Assembly (NCBI GenBank): GCA_003576535.1
Contig: QXCQ01000074.1
Span: 25,636 to 62,144 of the forward strand
DNA: 36,509 nucleotides
Direction of reading: 5' to 3'
DNA from: Nakamurella silvestris
Lineage (GTDB): Bacteria > Actinomycetota > Actinomycetes > Mycobacteriales > Nakamurellaceae
A program made the position numbers and the translations under genes. The notes under the pieces were generated by a model that saw only the letters and a program-made list of their open reading frames with translations, was not told where the DNA came from and searched no databases. The number at the start of each line of letters is the position of its first letter. Position 1 is the stretch's first letter. Positions 7,241 through 15,434 of this stretch are shown here, in pieces.

Positions 7241-7417
7241 GTGGCGCGTTTCCCTTCGGTTCTTTAAAGAGGTGTCGGTCGCGTACCTTCCCGAACATTT
7301 CGTCCGGGCCCCGGCCTCTCCTCCGGGGGTGCGACGCACCGGCGTGAACCGGTGCGCTTGGTATCGCGATGAATCAGGTGTCCGACCTGTGTCGGTCACC
7401 CGTTTCTGCGGGGTACG
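7241..7417 (-). promoter_or_regulatory. Structured rpmJ-rpsM leader
   Basis: A 177-bp gap without a gene. It contains three stems: 7377-7400 (9 of 10 bp, loop CTGT, starting 17 nt after the rpmJ stop), 7335-7356 (CGCACCGG against CCGGTGCG, 8 bp) and 7309-7328 (CCCCGG against CCGGGG). The position just ahead of rpsM matches where E. coli carries the S4-responsive alpha-operon leader. Whether this leader binds S4 is inference only. Confidence 0.45.
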
Positions 7418-7531
7418 TCAGCCCTGGCGCTGCTTGTGGCGGACGTTGTCGCAGATCACCATGACGCGGCTGTGGCGACGGATCACCTTGCACTTGTCAC
7501 AGATCTTCTTGACGCTCGGCTGGACCTTCAC
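7418..7531 (-). CDS. rpmJ: 50S ribosomal protein L36, zinc form
   Basis: A 37-residue large-subunit protein reading (M/V)[18 protein letters not shown] to RHKQRQG. Cys11, Cys14, Cys27 and His32 form the standard zinc site (CxxC-x12-C-x4-H), so this is the zinc-containing version. The start is GTG, as often in actinobacteria; all 37 codons and the TGA read cleanly. It lies 40 bp after infA in the conserved infA-rpmJ pair. Confidence 0.96.
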   Translation of the reverse strand: MKVQPSVKKICDKCKVIRRHSRVMVICDNVRHKQRQG

Positions 7532-7571
7532 GGTTCTCGCCTTTTCTCTCTCGTGGGCCTGATCGCAACCG

Positions 7572-7793
7572 CTACTTGTAGCGGTAGACGATCCGGCCGC
7601 GGGTCAGGTCGTAGGGCGAAAGCTCCACGACTACGCGATCCTCCGGAAGGATGCGGATGTAGTGCTGCCGCATCTTGCCGCTGATGTGGGCGAGTACACG
7701 GTGCCCGTTCTCCAACTCCACACGAAACATGGCGTTGGGAAGCGGTTCAACCACACGGCCTTCAACTTCGATGGCGCCGTCTTTCTTGCCCAT
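7572..7793 (-). CDS. infA: Translation initiation factor IF-1
   Basis: Binds the ribosomal A site during initiation. The protein has 73 residues, an S1/OB fold ([20 protein letters not shown] to [11 protein letters not shown]), with the usual length and family sequence; residue 2 is Gly where Ala is common. The open frame extends upstream to 7877, but family length fixes the start at 7793. GGAGG is separated from this ATG by only 2 nt, which is unusually tight. It is the first gene of the alpha operon and has 421 bp of non-coding DNA upstream, enough for its promoter. Confidence 0.97.
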   Translation of the reverse strand: MGKKDGAIEVEGRVVEPLPNAMFRVELENGHRVLAHISGKMRQHYIRILPEDRVVVELSPYDLTRGRIVYRYK

Positions 7794-8117
7794 ATCCTCC
7801 GCAATCTGCTCATCTCGAGCCCGCTCGCCGAAGACGAGTGAGCCTGGTGCTGCTGTACTGCAAGCGTGCGAGCCCAAGCCCGTCTCCGCTGGTCAGCGGA
7901 CGTAGCGTCAGGTAACCCCGGACACTTTTGTGCCCCGCGATCGAGTCGATCGGCGGGGCGCACGGCAGTCGTGAAAAGTCCCTGCGTGGCCTGTGGTCAC
8001 ACCTGGCCACACATGACATGCTTGCCGACCGACAAGTCTACGTCGAAACTGCTGATCAGGCCAACTCGGTGAATTCCGCAGCCGCTGCCGCCGGCGGACA
8101 CCGTCCCCGTCACCGCC
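7794..8117 (-). promoter_or_regulatory. Non-coding region upstream of infA
   Basis: No gene is visible. It should contain the infA promoter, but I cannot identify a clear -35/-10 pair. A stem of 12 bp with one bulge and a 3-nt loop lies at 7932-7959 (GCCCCG-CGATCG against CGATCG-CGGGGC), about 140 bp upstream of infA; it could be a second terminator for the upstream regulator gene or part of a leader. Confidence 0.45.
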
Positions 8118-8183
8118 GACCGCGCTCCGTCCCGACGTCCGCGCGCGTTGCATCAAGCGCGGTTGTCGGGACGGAGCGCGGTC
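8118..8183 (-). terminator. Long hairpin after the BTAD regulator gene
   Basis: A perfect 19-bp inverted repeat (GACCGCGCTCCGTCCCGAC at 8118-8136, complement at 8165-8183), with an inner stem CCGCGC (8139-8144) against GCGCGG (8157-8162). It starts 31 nt after the stop at 8215. There is no T-run, like most terminators of this window. Confidence 0.7.
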
Positions 8184-8214
8184 AGGGGATCTGGGCTGAA
8201 AAAGGGAACAGGGT

Positions 8215-11184
8215 TCAACGCGGAGCCCGGCCCAGCGCCCGCACCAGGGCCGCGAGCGGCGGACTCGGGGTGATGCCCATCTCGGCGGTCATCGCCATCG
8301 CCCGGCGCAGCACCGCCCGCGCCGAACCCCGTCGACCCTGACGCCGGAACACCTCCGTCAACCGCACGTAGCGCACCTCGTCGTACGGTTCGAGCTCGAT
8401 CGCCCGTTCCAGCATCCGGGCCGCGTCGTCCAGGTCGCCGGCTCGGAAGGCGTCGTCGGCCACCAGGTCGAACAGGGCCAGCGCCCGCCGCCGCACCCCG
8501 TTGCGGATCGGAACGAGCCACGGCTGTTCGATCTCGGCCAGCAGCGGCCAGTCCAGGTTCGCCAACGCCTGACGGGCCAGCCCCGGCCGGTTCTCCGGCT
8601 CGGCCGACCTCGCCTCCTCCGCGGCGACGGTGAACCGGTCGACGTCCACCTCGGCTCCCGGTACCAGCACCAGCCGTTGGCCCTCCCGCAGCACCAGCTC
8701 ACCGCTGTGCGCCCGGAGCCGGTTCAACAGGTTCCGCAACCGCGCCCGGCCGAGGGAACGGTCGGCCTCCGGCCACAACCGGTCGATGACCTCCTCCACG
8801 CCCAGCGGACCGCCTGCGGCGAGCATCGCCACCAGCTCGGCCGCCTGGCCGGGAGGCAACGGGACGTCCGCGGTGCCACGGCGCACCTGGATCGCCCCGA
8901 ACAGGCGGATCCGGACCGGTTCCCGGGTCTGCCGGCCACCGACGAGCGCCCGTGCCCAGCGGCCGATCTCCGGTTCCAACGCCTCGACGACCGCCGGATG
9001 GCCCAGGGCCTGCGCCGACTCGAAGGCCAGGCGGGCCAGTTCGGCGGCCTCGGTCCCGTTGCCTGCTGCCTCCCCCGGGGCAGCGGTAGCAACACCCGAA
9101 CCGTCTGTCTGCTCCACACCGGCGAAAACCCGCCGATGGGCACACCAGGCCGCGAGCAGCAGGTACTGCCAGCGGTACAGGGGGGTGGTGTCCGGGTCCT
9201 CCACCAGCGCCCTGAGCAGTTTCGCCCCGACGGCAGGGTCGCCGACCTTCGCATGCACGATGGCCTCGGCCCGTCGCAACGGGCTCTCGTACCCCAGGCT
9301 CCGCCCCAGTTCGTGTCCAAGTTCGAGCTGGTGGAAGGCACCGGTCTCGTCCCCGATGTCGGCCAGCAAGGCCGCGAACTCGGCGTGCATGGTGACCCCG
9401 ACCGCGTGCTCGGACCACACCCCTCGGCGCTGCATGGCTGCGGCGATCCGGGTCGTGGTGGCAGCCGCGTCCCCCTGCCGGGAGGTCACCCAGGCCCAGC
9501 ACCACTGGCCGAAGGCGATGGTGCGGTCGTCGTAGGTGCGCGCGGCGATCTGTTCGGCCTCGGCGGCGGCCGTGGCGGCGCGCTCGTAGTCGGGCAGCCA
9601 GACGAGCGCCTCGGCCAGCAGCGTCAGGGTCTGTGCCCGTTGGGTGTCTGCGGTGCCGAGCAGGTTGACCGCGCGGGTCAGGTGCTCCACCGCCGCACCG
9701 ATCGCGCCGATGGAGAAGTCGATGCTGTACCCGAGGCCGGCCCAGGTCTCGGCCTCCCAGCGGCGCTCGCCCACGTCCCGGAACTGAACGGCGGCACGCT
9801 CGAACAGCTGCCGTCCCTCGATCAGCTGCGAGGCCCGGTCCCCGGAGGTGACGGCCTGGGCCTTGACCACGAGCGCACGTCCCCGGGTGCGGGCATCGGT
9901 GGAGGGGTCGGCCAGCACCCGGTCCACCAGCTCGATCGCCTCGTCGGGATGGCCGCGCCGGACGAACTGCCGGGCCAGCTCGGTGTCCACGGCCGGGCGG
10001 GCGGTATCGGTCGGCGCCGTCAGCCGCGCTGCGCGGTCCAGCCAGTCCGTGCGGCTCGGGGTCACACCGGCCCATTCCGTGGTCCGCAGGGCCGCCGTCA
10101 ACACCTCGGGGTGACGGCGGAGCACCTCCTCCGGGAGTGCCCGGATCCGGACGTCCAGCTCGGTGTGGCCCAGTGACTGCAGCGAACGCCAGGAAACGGA
10201 CCCGAGCAGCCGGGCCACCCCCTCGGGGTCGGCCGCCGCCGCCAACAGGGAGACCCCGGTGGGCAACGCGGCCCGCACCGCGTACACACCGGCGATCCTG
10301 CGCCGAAGCTCCAGGTCCAGGCCGGCCGGATCCCCCAACCGGTCGCGGACCGGCTCGGGGATCTCCCACCAGCCGTCCCCCCGGTCCGCCGTCGGGATCG
10401 CCAGGTCCGCGAGCACCTGCAGTCCCGGCGGGCCTGCCACCAGTTCGGCGACCGCCTGGTCGAGCAGAGGCAGGCTGACCAACGCCCGGATCGCCCCGTC
10501 CAGGGTGGACACCTCGGGCAGACCGATGATGGTGGTGTCGCCGGGTTCCTGACCTCCGTGCGCCGCGGCCCGGCGAGCGGCGGCGACCGCCACCGCGGCC
10601 GGCCACCCCCCGGTCAGCTCCAGCACCAGCTGGACCGGGTCCTGAACCGGCAGTCCGGGCAGCGCCCCGGCCAGGATCTGCTCGGTCTCGGCGCGGGTGA
10701 AGGTCAACTGTTCGGCCGTGATCGAGCCGCTCCCGGTCAGGGCCGCCAGTTCGGCCGGGGCCGCACGCCCGGCCAGCAGGATCCGGGTCGGTGACTCGAC
10801 CGCGGCGCACAACTCGGCGAGCCAGCCCGCGGCGGTGTCGTCGAGCAGGTCGATCTCGTCGACGGCCAGGGTCAGTCCACCGCTGGTGGTGAGCTGGGCG
10901 AGCAGTTTCCCCAGGACCTCCGGGGGATCCCCGACCAGCACCCCGGCCAGATCGGACAGCCCGTCCTTGCGGGCGGCCAGTTCCAGGGTCGAGATCAGGG
11001 CCGCCACGCTCACCGGTCGGTGCAGCTCGATGTAGACGGCCGGCGTCGCTTCGCCCACGGCGAGCTGACGGATCAGGGTCGATTTGCCGTACCCGCTCGG
11101 ACCGGTGATCAGGGTGACGGTGCGGTGGGCCAACTCGACCAGACGTGGCCGATCGATCAGGCCAGGTGGTGCCGCGGTCGCCAC
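8215..11184 (-). CDS. STAND ATPase-BTAD transcriptional regulator
   Basis: A 989-residue cytoplasmic regulator. Residues 28-36 (GPSGYGKST) form a Walker A motif, and 104-110 (LTLAVDE) a Walker B followed by the acidic IDLLDD, so the N-terminus is a STAND/AAA-type NTPase like that of MalT. The central part (about 330-720) is Ala/Leu-rich helical sequence compatible with tetratricopeptide-like repeats. From about residue 758 (RIRLFGAIQVRRG) comes an OmpR-type winged helix (RLRNLLNRLRAHSGELVL), then a bacterial transcriptional activator (BTAD) domain ending GITPSPPLAALVRALG. SARP regulators usually carry the DNA-binding and BTAD part first; here it is at the C-terminus. Start GTG; a weak ribosome binding site and an 18-bp gap to the flippase-like gene suggest co-transcription. 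Targets are unknown; the sugar genes next door are candidates. Confidence 0.88.
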   Translation of the reverse strand: MATAAPPGLIDRPRLVELAHRTVTLITGPSGYGKSTLIRQLAVGEATPAVYIELHRPVSVAALISTLELAARKDGLSDLAGVLVGDPPEVLGKLLAQLTTSGGLTLAVDEIDLLDDTAAGWLAELCAAVESPTRILLAGRAAPAELAALTGSGSITAEQLTFTRAETEQILAGALPGLPVQDPVQLVLELTGGWPAAVAVAAARRAAAHGGQEPGDTTIIGLPEVSTLDGAIRALVSLPLLDQAVAELVAGPPGLQVLADLAIPTADRGDGWWEIPEPVRDRLGDPAGLDLELRRRIAGVYAVRAALPTGVSLLAAAADPEGVARLLGSVSWRSLQSLGHTELDVRIRALPEEVLRRHPEVLTAALRTTEWAGVTPSRTDWLDRAARLTAPTDTARPAVDTELARQFVRRGHPDEAIELVDRVLADPSTDARTRGRALVVKAQAVTSGDRASQLIEGRQLFERAAVQFRDVGERRWEAETWAGLGYSIDFSIGAIGAAVEHLTRAVNLLGTADTQRAQTLTLLAEALVWLPDYERAATAAAEAEQIAARTYDDRTIAFGQWCWAWVTSRQGDAAATTTRIAAAMQRRGVWSEHAVGVTMHAEFAALLADIGDETGAFHQLELGHELGRSLGYESPLRRAEAIVHAKVGDPAVGAKLLRALVEDPDTTPLYRWQYLLLAAWCAHRRVFAGVEQTDGSGVATAAPGEAAGNGTEAAELARLAFESAQALGHPAVVEALEPEIGRWARALVGGRQTREPVRIRLFGAIQVRRGTADVPLPPGQAAELVAMLAAGGPLGVEEVIDRLWPEADRSLGRARLRNLLNRLRAHSGELVLREGQRLVLVPGAEVDVDRFTVAAEEARSAEPENRPGLARQALANLDWPLLAEIEQPWLVPIRNGVRRRALALFDLVADDAFRAGDLDDAARMLERAIELEPYDEVRYVRLTEVFRRQGRRGSARAVLRRAMAMTAEMGITPSPPLAALVRALGRAPR

Positions 11185-11202
11185 ACCACCAACGCTAGCA
11201 AA

Positions 11203-12267
11203 TCAGCTGGTGGCAGGGGCCTTGGCGGGGTGGTGACGGCGGCTCATCAGGGCGGTGCCGGTGGCGCCGCCGGCCACCAGGAGGTCGGTGATCACAAACA
11301 GCACCCGGGAGACCACGGCGAGCGCCAAGGCCTGGGGGTCGTCGATCACGGTGGTCAGCCCGGCGACGATGACCGCCTCCCTGACCCCGACCCCGGACGG
11401 GAGGATGAAGGCGAACAGCCCCGCCGTCATCGCCACCGCCAGCACACCGATGCACATCAGCAGGCCGGTCGCGCCGGGGTTGGACACCGAGTTGAGCAGC
11501 AGCCACAGGTGCGCACCGAAGCAGGTGTAGGAGATCAGGCTCCAGCCGAGGGACCGTCCGACGATGCGTTTGCGCAGGTCATGGTCCAGCGGCTCCTTGC
11601 GCAGCACCTTGAACACGAACTGTGCGATCCGACTGATCACGGCCGGATGCAGACAGATCAGGCCGATGGGCAGCAGCAGGTACAACCACAGCAGCTCCCG
11701 ATGGCCCTTGAACAGGACCGGAAGGGCGAGGGTGCCGAGCAGCATGGCGGCCACGACGGCGATACCGGTGGAGATCAGGCTCGCGGCGAACACCCGGGCC
11801 CGCGCGATGCCGTACTTCTTGCCCAGTTCCATCTGCAGCACGTACGCCCAGATCGAGCCGGGAACGTACTTGCCGAGCTGGCCCACCAGGAACACCTGGG
11901 AACCCCGCGCCACGCCGACCTTCGGGCCCATGTCGTCGACCAGGGTCTGCCAGCTGAAGGTGCCGGCGATCTGCCCGAGGATGACGAGCACCAGGGACAG
12001 GGTCAGCGAGAACGGGTGGATCTCCTTGATGGCCGAGGTGAACTTGTCCCACTCGCTCGAGATCTGGTAGACGGCGAAGGCGATCACGACCACGAGCAGC
12101 ACCCAGCGCAACAGGTTCAGCACCCGGCTGATCCTGCTCACCGGTGCCTGCACCGGTTGACCGCTGCCGGCCTCCCGGTCGCTGACCTCTACCACCGAAA
12201 CATCCTCATCCCGCTTGTTCTCGAACCCCGCCCGATCGGACCCGTTCTGGGCTGCACCTGATGGCAC
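11203..12267 (-). CDS. Flippase-like integral membrane protein (UPF0104/LPG synthase TM type)
   Basis: A 354-residue polytopic membrane protein. About 48 hydrophilic residues precede the first membrane segment (LLRWVLLVVVIAFAVYQI), followed by roughly seven more hydrophobic segments. Family landmarks are GQLGKYVPGSIWAYVLQ (residues 129-145) and the late motif LPSGVGVREAVIVAG, as in proteins with the lysylphosphatidylglycerol synthetase transmembrane (flippase-like) domain. No catalytic synthetase domain is attached, so movement of a lipid or lipid-linked sugar across the membrane is the likeliest role, by inference. It starts 5 bp after the LpxA-like gene and is followed after 18 bp by the regulator, forming a three-gene unit. 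The GTG start at 12267 has no good ribosome binding site; a start inside the first 50 residues is possible. Confidence 0.8.
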   Translation of the reverse strand: MPSGAAQNGSDRAGFENKRDEDVSVVEVSDREAGSGQPVQAPVSRISRVLNLLRWVLLVVVIAFAVYQISSEWDKFTSAIKEIHPFSLTLSLVLVILGQIAGTFSWQTLVDDMGPKVGVARGSQVFLVGQLGKYVPGSIWAYVLQMELGKKYGIARARVFAASLISTGIAVVAAMLLGTLALPVLFKGHRELLWLYLLLPIGLICLHPAVISRIAQFVFKVLRKEPLDHDLRKRIVGRSLGWSLISYTCFGAHLWLLLNSVSNPGATGLLMCIGVLAVAMTAGLFAFILPSGVGVREAVIVAGLTTVIDDPQALALAVVSRVLFVITDLLVAGGATGTALMSRRHHPAKAPATS

Positions 12268-12272
12268 CTTCG

Positions 12273-12989
12273 CTAGTTACCTGACGCCGCTGCCGACGCC
12301 TCGTTCCACCACACGAGAGCCGGATCGAAGGCCCCCGGCAGCCCGTCGAGGTCACCGGTGGGGACCAGACCCTGCGCCATCCGACGGTACCGGTCGTCGA
12401 GCTGCGATATCGCATCCTCGGACCAGCCCAGCGTGCGCAGGCGGAAAACATTCGCCGCGACGAGCCTGGCCGGGTTCCCGTAGGACTTGGCAAACGGCAG
12501 GACGTCGTGGGTGACGATCGATCCCATCCCGACCATCGCCCCCGGCCCGATCACCCGTCGCTGGTGCACCTGGGACCCCAGGCCCAGGTTGGCCCCCTCC
12601 CCGACGGTCACATGACCACCGAGGTTCACCCCGGCGGCCATCGTCGCCCCGGAGCCGATCCGACCGTCGTGGCCGATGTAGACCTTGTTCATGACGAAGC
12701 AGTCGTCGCCGACCCGGGTGGGTGCCCGCCAGCCCGAGTGGACGGTGCTGAACTCGCGGAGGACGTTGCGGTCCCCGATCGCCAGGCCTGCCCCGTGTCC
12801 GGGGTGCTCCCAGTCGCCGTGATCGAACCCGCGCACCTCCGGTGGGGTGCCGAGGACGACGGAAGGGCCGATCCAGTTGTCGTCACCGATGGTCAGCGGG
12901 CCCTGCAGCACCGCGTGCGGCCCGACGGTGTTGCCGGAGCCGAGTTCGACCTGCGGGCCGATCACGGCGGTCGGGTGGATCGTGTTCAC
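12273..12989 (-). CDS. LpxA-like acyl-ACP:UDP-amino-sugar acyltransferase
   Basis: A 238-residue left-handed beta-helix protein of the LpxA family. Hexapeptide repeats run from IHPTAVIGPQVELG to VIGPGAMVGMGSIV (about 4-160), then a short helical C-terminus (FRLRTLGWSEDAISQLDDRYRRM). His107 in NKVYIGHDG matches the catalytic His125 of E. coli LpxA; STVHSG and GSQVHQ also match. In Gram-negatives LpxA puts a hydroxyacyl chain from ACP on UDP-GlcNAc or, in species with GnnA and GnnB, on a 3-amino derivative. A DegT aminotransferase and a Gfo/Idh oxidoreductase, the GnnB and GnnA families, are divergent neighbours here. The GTG at 12989 (AGGG 9 nt upstream) gives the natural family start; an ATG at 13034 would add 15 residues. 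Lipid A itself is not expected in this organism, so the true acceptor is unknown. Confidence 0.8.
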   Translation of the reverse strand: MNTIHPTAVIGPQVELGSGNTVGPHAVLQGPLTIGDDNWIGPSVVLGTPPEVRGFDHGDWEHPGHGAGLAIGDRNVLREFSTVHSGWRAPTRVGDDCFVMNKVYIGHDGRIGSGATMAAGVNLGGHVTVGEGANLGLGSQVHQRRVIGPGAMVGMGSIVTHDVLPFAKSYGNPARLVAANVFRLRTLGWSEDAISQLDDRYRRMAQGLVPTGDLDGLPGAFDPALVWWNEASAAASGN

Positions 12990-13178
12990 AGGAGCCAACC
13001 CTAGGGCCAACACCGGTAAAGGCACGGTGATCATGACGATGCCCTGATGTGTGCGTTCGCCCGGATGACCGTCGGGGTGATTGATAGGCTCACCCGCGGC
13101 TGTCCAGCGGTGCCCACCAGGCGTCGCCGGGAGGTCGACCCCTGCCTGCGGGCACCGACACACAAGTGAGGCCTCCCC
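12990..13178. promoter_or_regulatory. Divergent promoter region of the amino-sugar module
   Basis: A 189-bp gap between two divergent units (LpxA-like, flippase, regulator to the left; aminotransferase, oxidoreductase to the right). On the plus strand TAGGCT (13085-13090) fits a -10 hexamer, 89 nt before the GTG at 13179, but no good -35 is seen. It is probably the shared control region of the module. Confidence 0.4.
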
Positions 13179-14279
13179 GTGATTCCCATCTCCGTCGTTG
13201 ATCTTCCGGTGGAGACGGAGGCGATGGTCCTGGCGGTCCTGCGCTCCGGGATGATCGCCCAGGGACCGCGGGTGGCCGAGCTCGAGGCCCGGTTCGCGGC
13301 CCTGACCGGCACCAGACACGCGGTGGCGGTCAACAACGGCACCACGGCCCTCATCGCCGCCCTGCAGGTGCTCGACCTCCAGCCGGGTGACGAGGTGCTG
13401 ACCTCCCCGTTCACCTTCGTGGCCACCCTGAACGCCATCCTCGAGGCCGGGGCGGTCGCCACCTTCGCCGACATCACGACCGAGGACTTCGCCGTCGACC
13501 CCATCTCGGTCGCCGACCGGATCACCGACCGCACCAGGGTTCTGCTGCCGGTGCACCTGTACGGGCAGACCGCGGACATGACGAAACTGGCCCCCTTGGC
13601 CGCCTACCGCGGGCTGGCCCTGATGGAGGATTCGGCCCAGTCCCACGGTGCGACGATCAACGGCCGGGCGGCGGGAACCTTCGGGATGGGGACGTTCTCG
13701 TTCTACGCGACGAAGAACATCACCACCGGCGAGGGCGGCATGATCACCACCGACGACGACGCCCTCGCCGACCGCCTCCGGATCCTGCGCAACCAGGGCA
13801 TGCGGCAGCGGTACGTCTACGAGATGGCCGGCAACAACTACCGGATGACGGATCTGCAAGCGGCCCTTGCCCTTCCGCAACTGGACCGGTACGACTCCCT
13901 GGTGGCCGTGCGGCAGGCGAATGCCGCCCGACTGATCGACGGACTCTCCGGCATCCCGGGTCTGGCGCTGCCCGCACAGCTGCCCGGCCGCCGACATGTG
14001 TGGCACCAGTTCACGGTTCGGGTCACCGAGGAGGCTGTCGTCGATCGCGACGAGCTCTCCGCAAAGCTCACCGAGGCCGGTGTGGGCAACGGGATCTACT
14101 ACCCCAAACTGGTTTTCGACTACGACTGCTACCGCAACCACCCGCGGGTCCGGATCGAGGACGTGCCGGTCGCCGCACGCACGGCGACCGAGGTGCTCTC
14201 GCTGCCGGTGCACCCGAAACTCTCCGGGTCGGACCTGGACACGATCATCGACTCCGTACGAAAGATCCTGGGCGGCTGA
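13179..14279 (+). CDS. DegT/DnrJ/EryC1-family sugar aminotransferase (GnnB-like)
   Basis: A 366-residue PLP-dependent aminotransferase that probably transfers an amino group to a keto-sugar nucleotide. The PLP lysine is Lys179 in FSFYATKNITTGEGG, Asp151 in MEDSAQSHG contacts the pyridine nitrogen, and NNGTTALIAAL (52-62) is the phosphate-binding loop region. Length and motifs fit the family fully. The GTG start at 13179 has TGAGG about 7 nt upstream. It is separated by a single base from the downstream oxidoreductase, so the two are translationally coupled. This pairing produces 3-amino sugars in the GnnA/GnnB and WbpB/WbpE pathways, and the oxidoreductase would supply the 3-keto substrate. 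Exact sugar and position are inference. Confidence 0.88.
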   Translation: MIPISVVDLPVETEAMVLAVLRSGMIAQGPRVAELEARFAALTGTRHAVAVNNGTTALIAALQVLDLQPGDEVLTSPFTFVATLNAILEAGAVATFADITTEDFAVDPISVADRITDRTRVLLPVHLYGQTADMTKLAPLAAYRGLALMEDSAQSHGATINGRAAGTFGMGTFSFYATKNITTGEGGMITTDDDALADRLRILRNQGMRQRYVYEMAGNNYRMTDLQAALALPQLDRYDSLVAVRQANAARLIDGLSGIPGLALPAQLPGRRHVWHQFTVRVTEEAVVDRDELSAKLTEAGVGNGIYYPKLVFDYDCYRNHPRVRIEDVPVAARTATEVLSLPVHPKLSGSDLDTIIDSVRKILGG

Positions 14280-14280
14280 G

Positions 14281-15243
14281 ATGGTGGCACGCCCGAGCAT
14301 TGCCGTCATCGGCGCCGGCAACATGGGGTCCCTGCACACCCGGGTGACGGCCCAGGCCGCCGGCTGCGACCTGGTCGCGGTGGTGGACGTCAACCCGGAC
14401 CTCGGCCGGGCACTGGCCGAGCGCTACAACACGCAGTGGTTGCCCGAACTCGGTTCCCTGCAGGGGATCGACGGGGTGATCGTCGCTGCGGCCACCCCGG
14501 CCCATCGCGATCTCGCCCTCGAGATCATCCGGGCGGGTGTACCACTCCTGGTCGAGAAACCGGTGGCGGACAACCTGTCCCACACCGAGGAGGTGCTCGA
14601 TGCCGCCGCGGCCGCAGGGGTGCCGATCATGTGCGGGTTCGTCGAGCGTTACAACCCGGCCGTCATCGCCGCGAGGTCGATCGTCGACGCACCCGTCTAC
14701 GTGTCCAGCACCCGGCACGGGCCGTACGCCCCCCGGATCACCACGGGTGTGTCCTGGGACCTGCTGGTGCACGACGTCGATCTCGCCGTTCAGGTGCTGG
14801 GCAACGACATCGCCGGGGTGAAGGCCGATCGCGGGTACTTCCACCCGTCCTCCCGCTCGGGCGCGGAGGACACGGTGGACGCCGTGATCCAGTTCGCCTC
14901 CGGCGCCGTCGCCTCGGTCTCGGCAAGCCGGATCAGCCAGATCAAGATCCGCACGATGTCGATCCACGAGATCGACCGGATGGTCGAGATCGACCTGCTG
15001 CGAAGGAATGTCACGATCTACCGCCATGTCGAGCACTCCAACGTCACCCTCGACGGGGACGGCTACCGACAGCAGACCATCATCGAGATCCCGGAGATCC
15101 TGAACCAGGTGGAACCTCTCGCCGGTCAGCTGACCCATTTCCTCGGCCTGATCGACGGCAGTGTGGACGCCGACGTCGAGCGGGCGGGAATCCTGCCGGC
15201 CCACCGGGTGGTCGACGCGGTGCAACGGTCCGCCGGCGGCTGA
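14281..15243 (+). CDS. Gfo/Idh/MocA oxidoreductase (GnnA/WbpB-like)
   Basis: A 320-residue NAD(P)-dependent oxidoreductase. The Rossmann start IAVIGAGNMGSLH places the dinucleotide glycines at 11-16; the family EKP triad is at 92-94 (LLVEKPVA) and the second conserved site is HDVDLA with His164, Asp165 and Asp167. In the sugar pathways named for its neighbour, this family oxidises the C3 hydroxyl of UDP-GlcNAc-type sugars before transamination. The open frame continues upstream inside the aminotransferase gene, but the ATG at 14281, one base after that gene's TGA, gives the family N-terminus. A modest GC-rich hairpin (15263-15284) follows the stop after about 20 nt. Confidence 0.87.
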   Translation: MVARPSIAVIGAGNMGSLHTRVTAQAAGCDLVAVVDVNPDLGRALAERYNTQWLPELGSLQGIDGVIVAAATPAHRDLALEIIRAGVPLLVEKPVADNLSHTEEVLDAAAAAGVPIMCGFVERYNPAVIAARSIVDAPVYVSSTRHGPYAPRITTGVSWDLLVHDVDLAVQVLGNDIAGVKADRGYFHPSSRSGAEDTVDAVIQFASGAVASVSASRISQIKIRTMSIHEIDRMVEIDLLRRNVTIYRHVEHSNVTLDGDGYRQQTIIEIPEILNQVEPLAGQLTHFLGLIDGSVDADVERAGILPAHRVVDAVQRSAGG

Positions 15244-15262
15244 GGCGTTGCCCGACTGCTGA

Positions 15263-15284
15263 CCGGGCCCGGGGTTGCGCCCGG
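15263..15284 (+). terminator. Short GC-rich hairpin after the oxidoreductase gene
   Basis: CCGGGC (15263-15268) pairs with GCCCGG (15279-15284) around a 10-nt loop, 19 nt past the stop. It is weaker than the other terminators in the window and has no T-run. The remaining gap to 15434 must hold the mgsA promoter, which I could not assign. Confidence 0.35.
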
Positions 15285-15434
15285 GAGGGCGAGGCCGTTG
15301 TCACACCCACGATCTGCGGGAACGGGCGATTTCACGGGCATAGTGGATGGTGAATCGATTCCTCGTCACCCGGCACGGACGCCCTGGTCCATCCCGGGCC
15401 CTGTCGTTTCGCGCCTCCCCCTGAGAGGACGGAC

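Noticed and set aside
8699-10810. A 703-residue minus-strand open frame inside the regulator gene
   Set aside because: Frame-shifted shadow of the STAND-BTAD gene, rich in Arg, Gly and Pro with no domains.
12273-12989. Complete lipid A biosynthesis
   Set aside because: No LpxB, LpxC, LpxD or Kdo genes are in the window, and an actinobacterial host makes lipid A unlikely; only the LpxA-like step is supported.
12990-14393. A long minus-strand open frame extending upstream of the LpxA-like gene across the aminotransferase
   Set aside because: It is antisense to a clear PLP aminotransferase; high GC keeps the opposite frame open. The LpxA family N-terminus begins at 12989.
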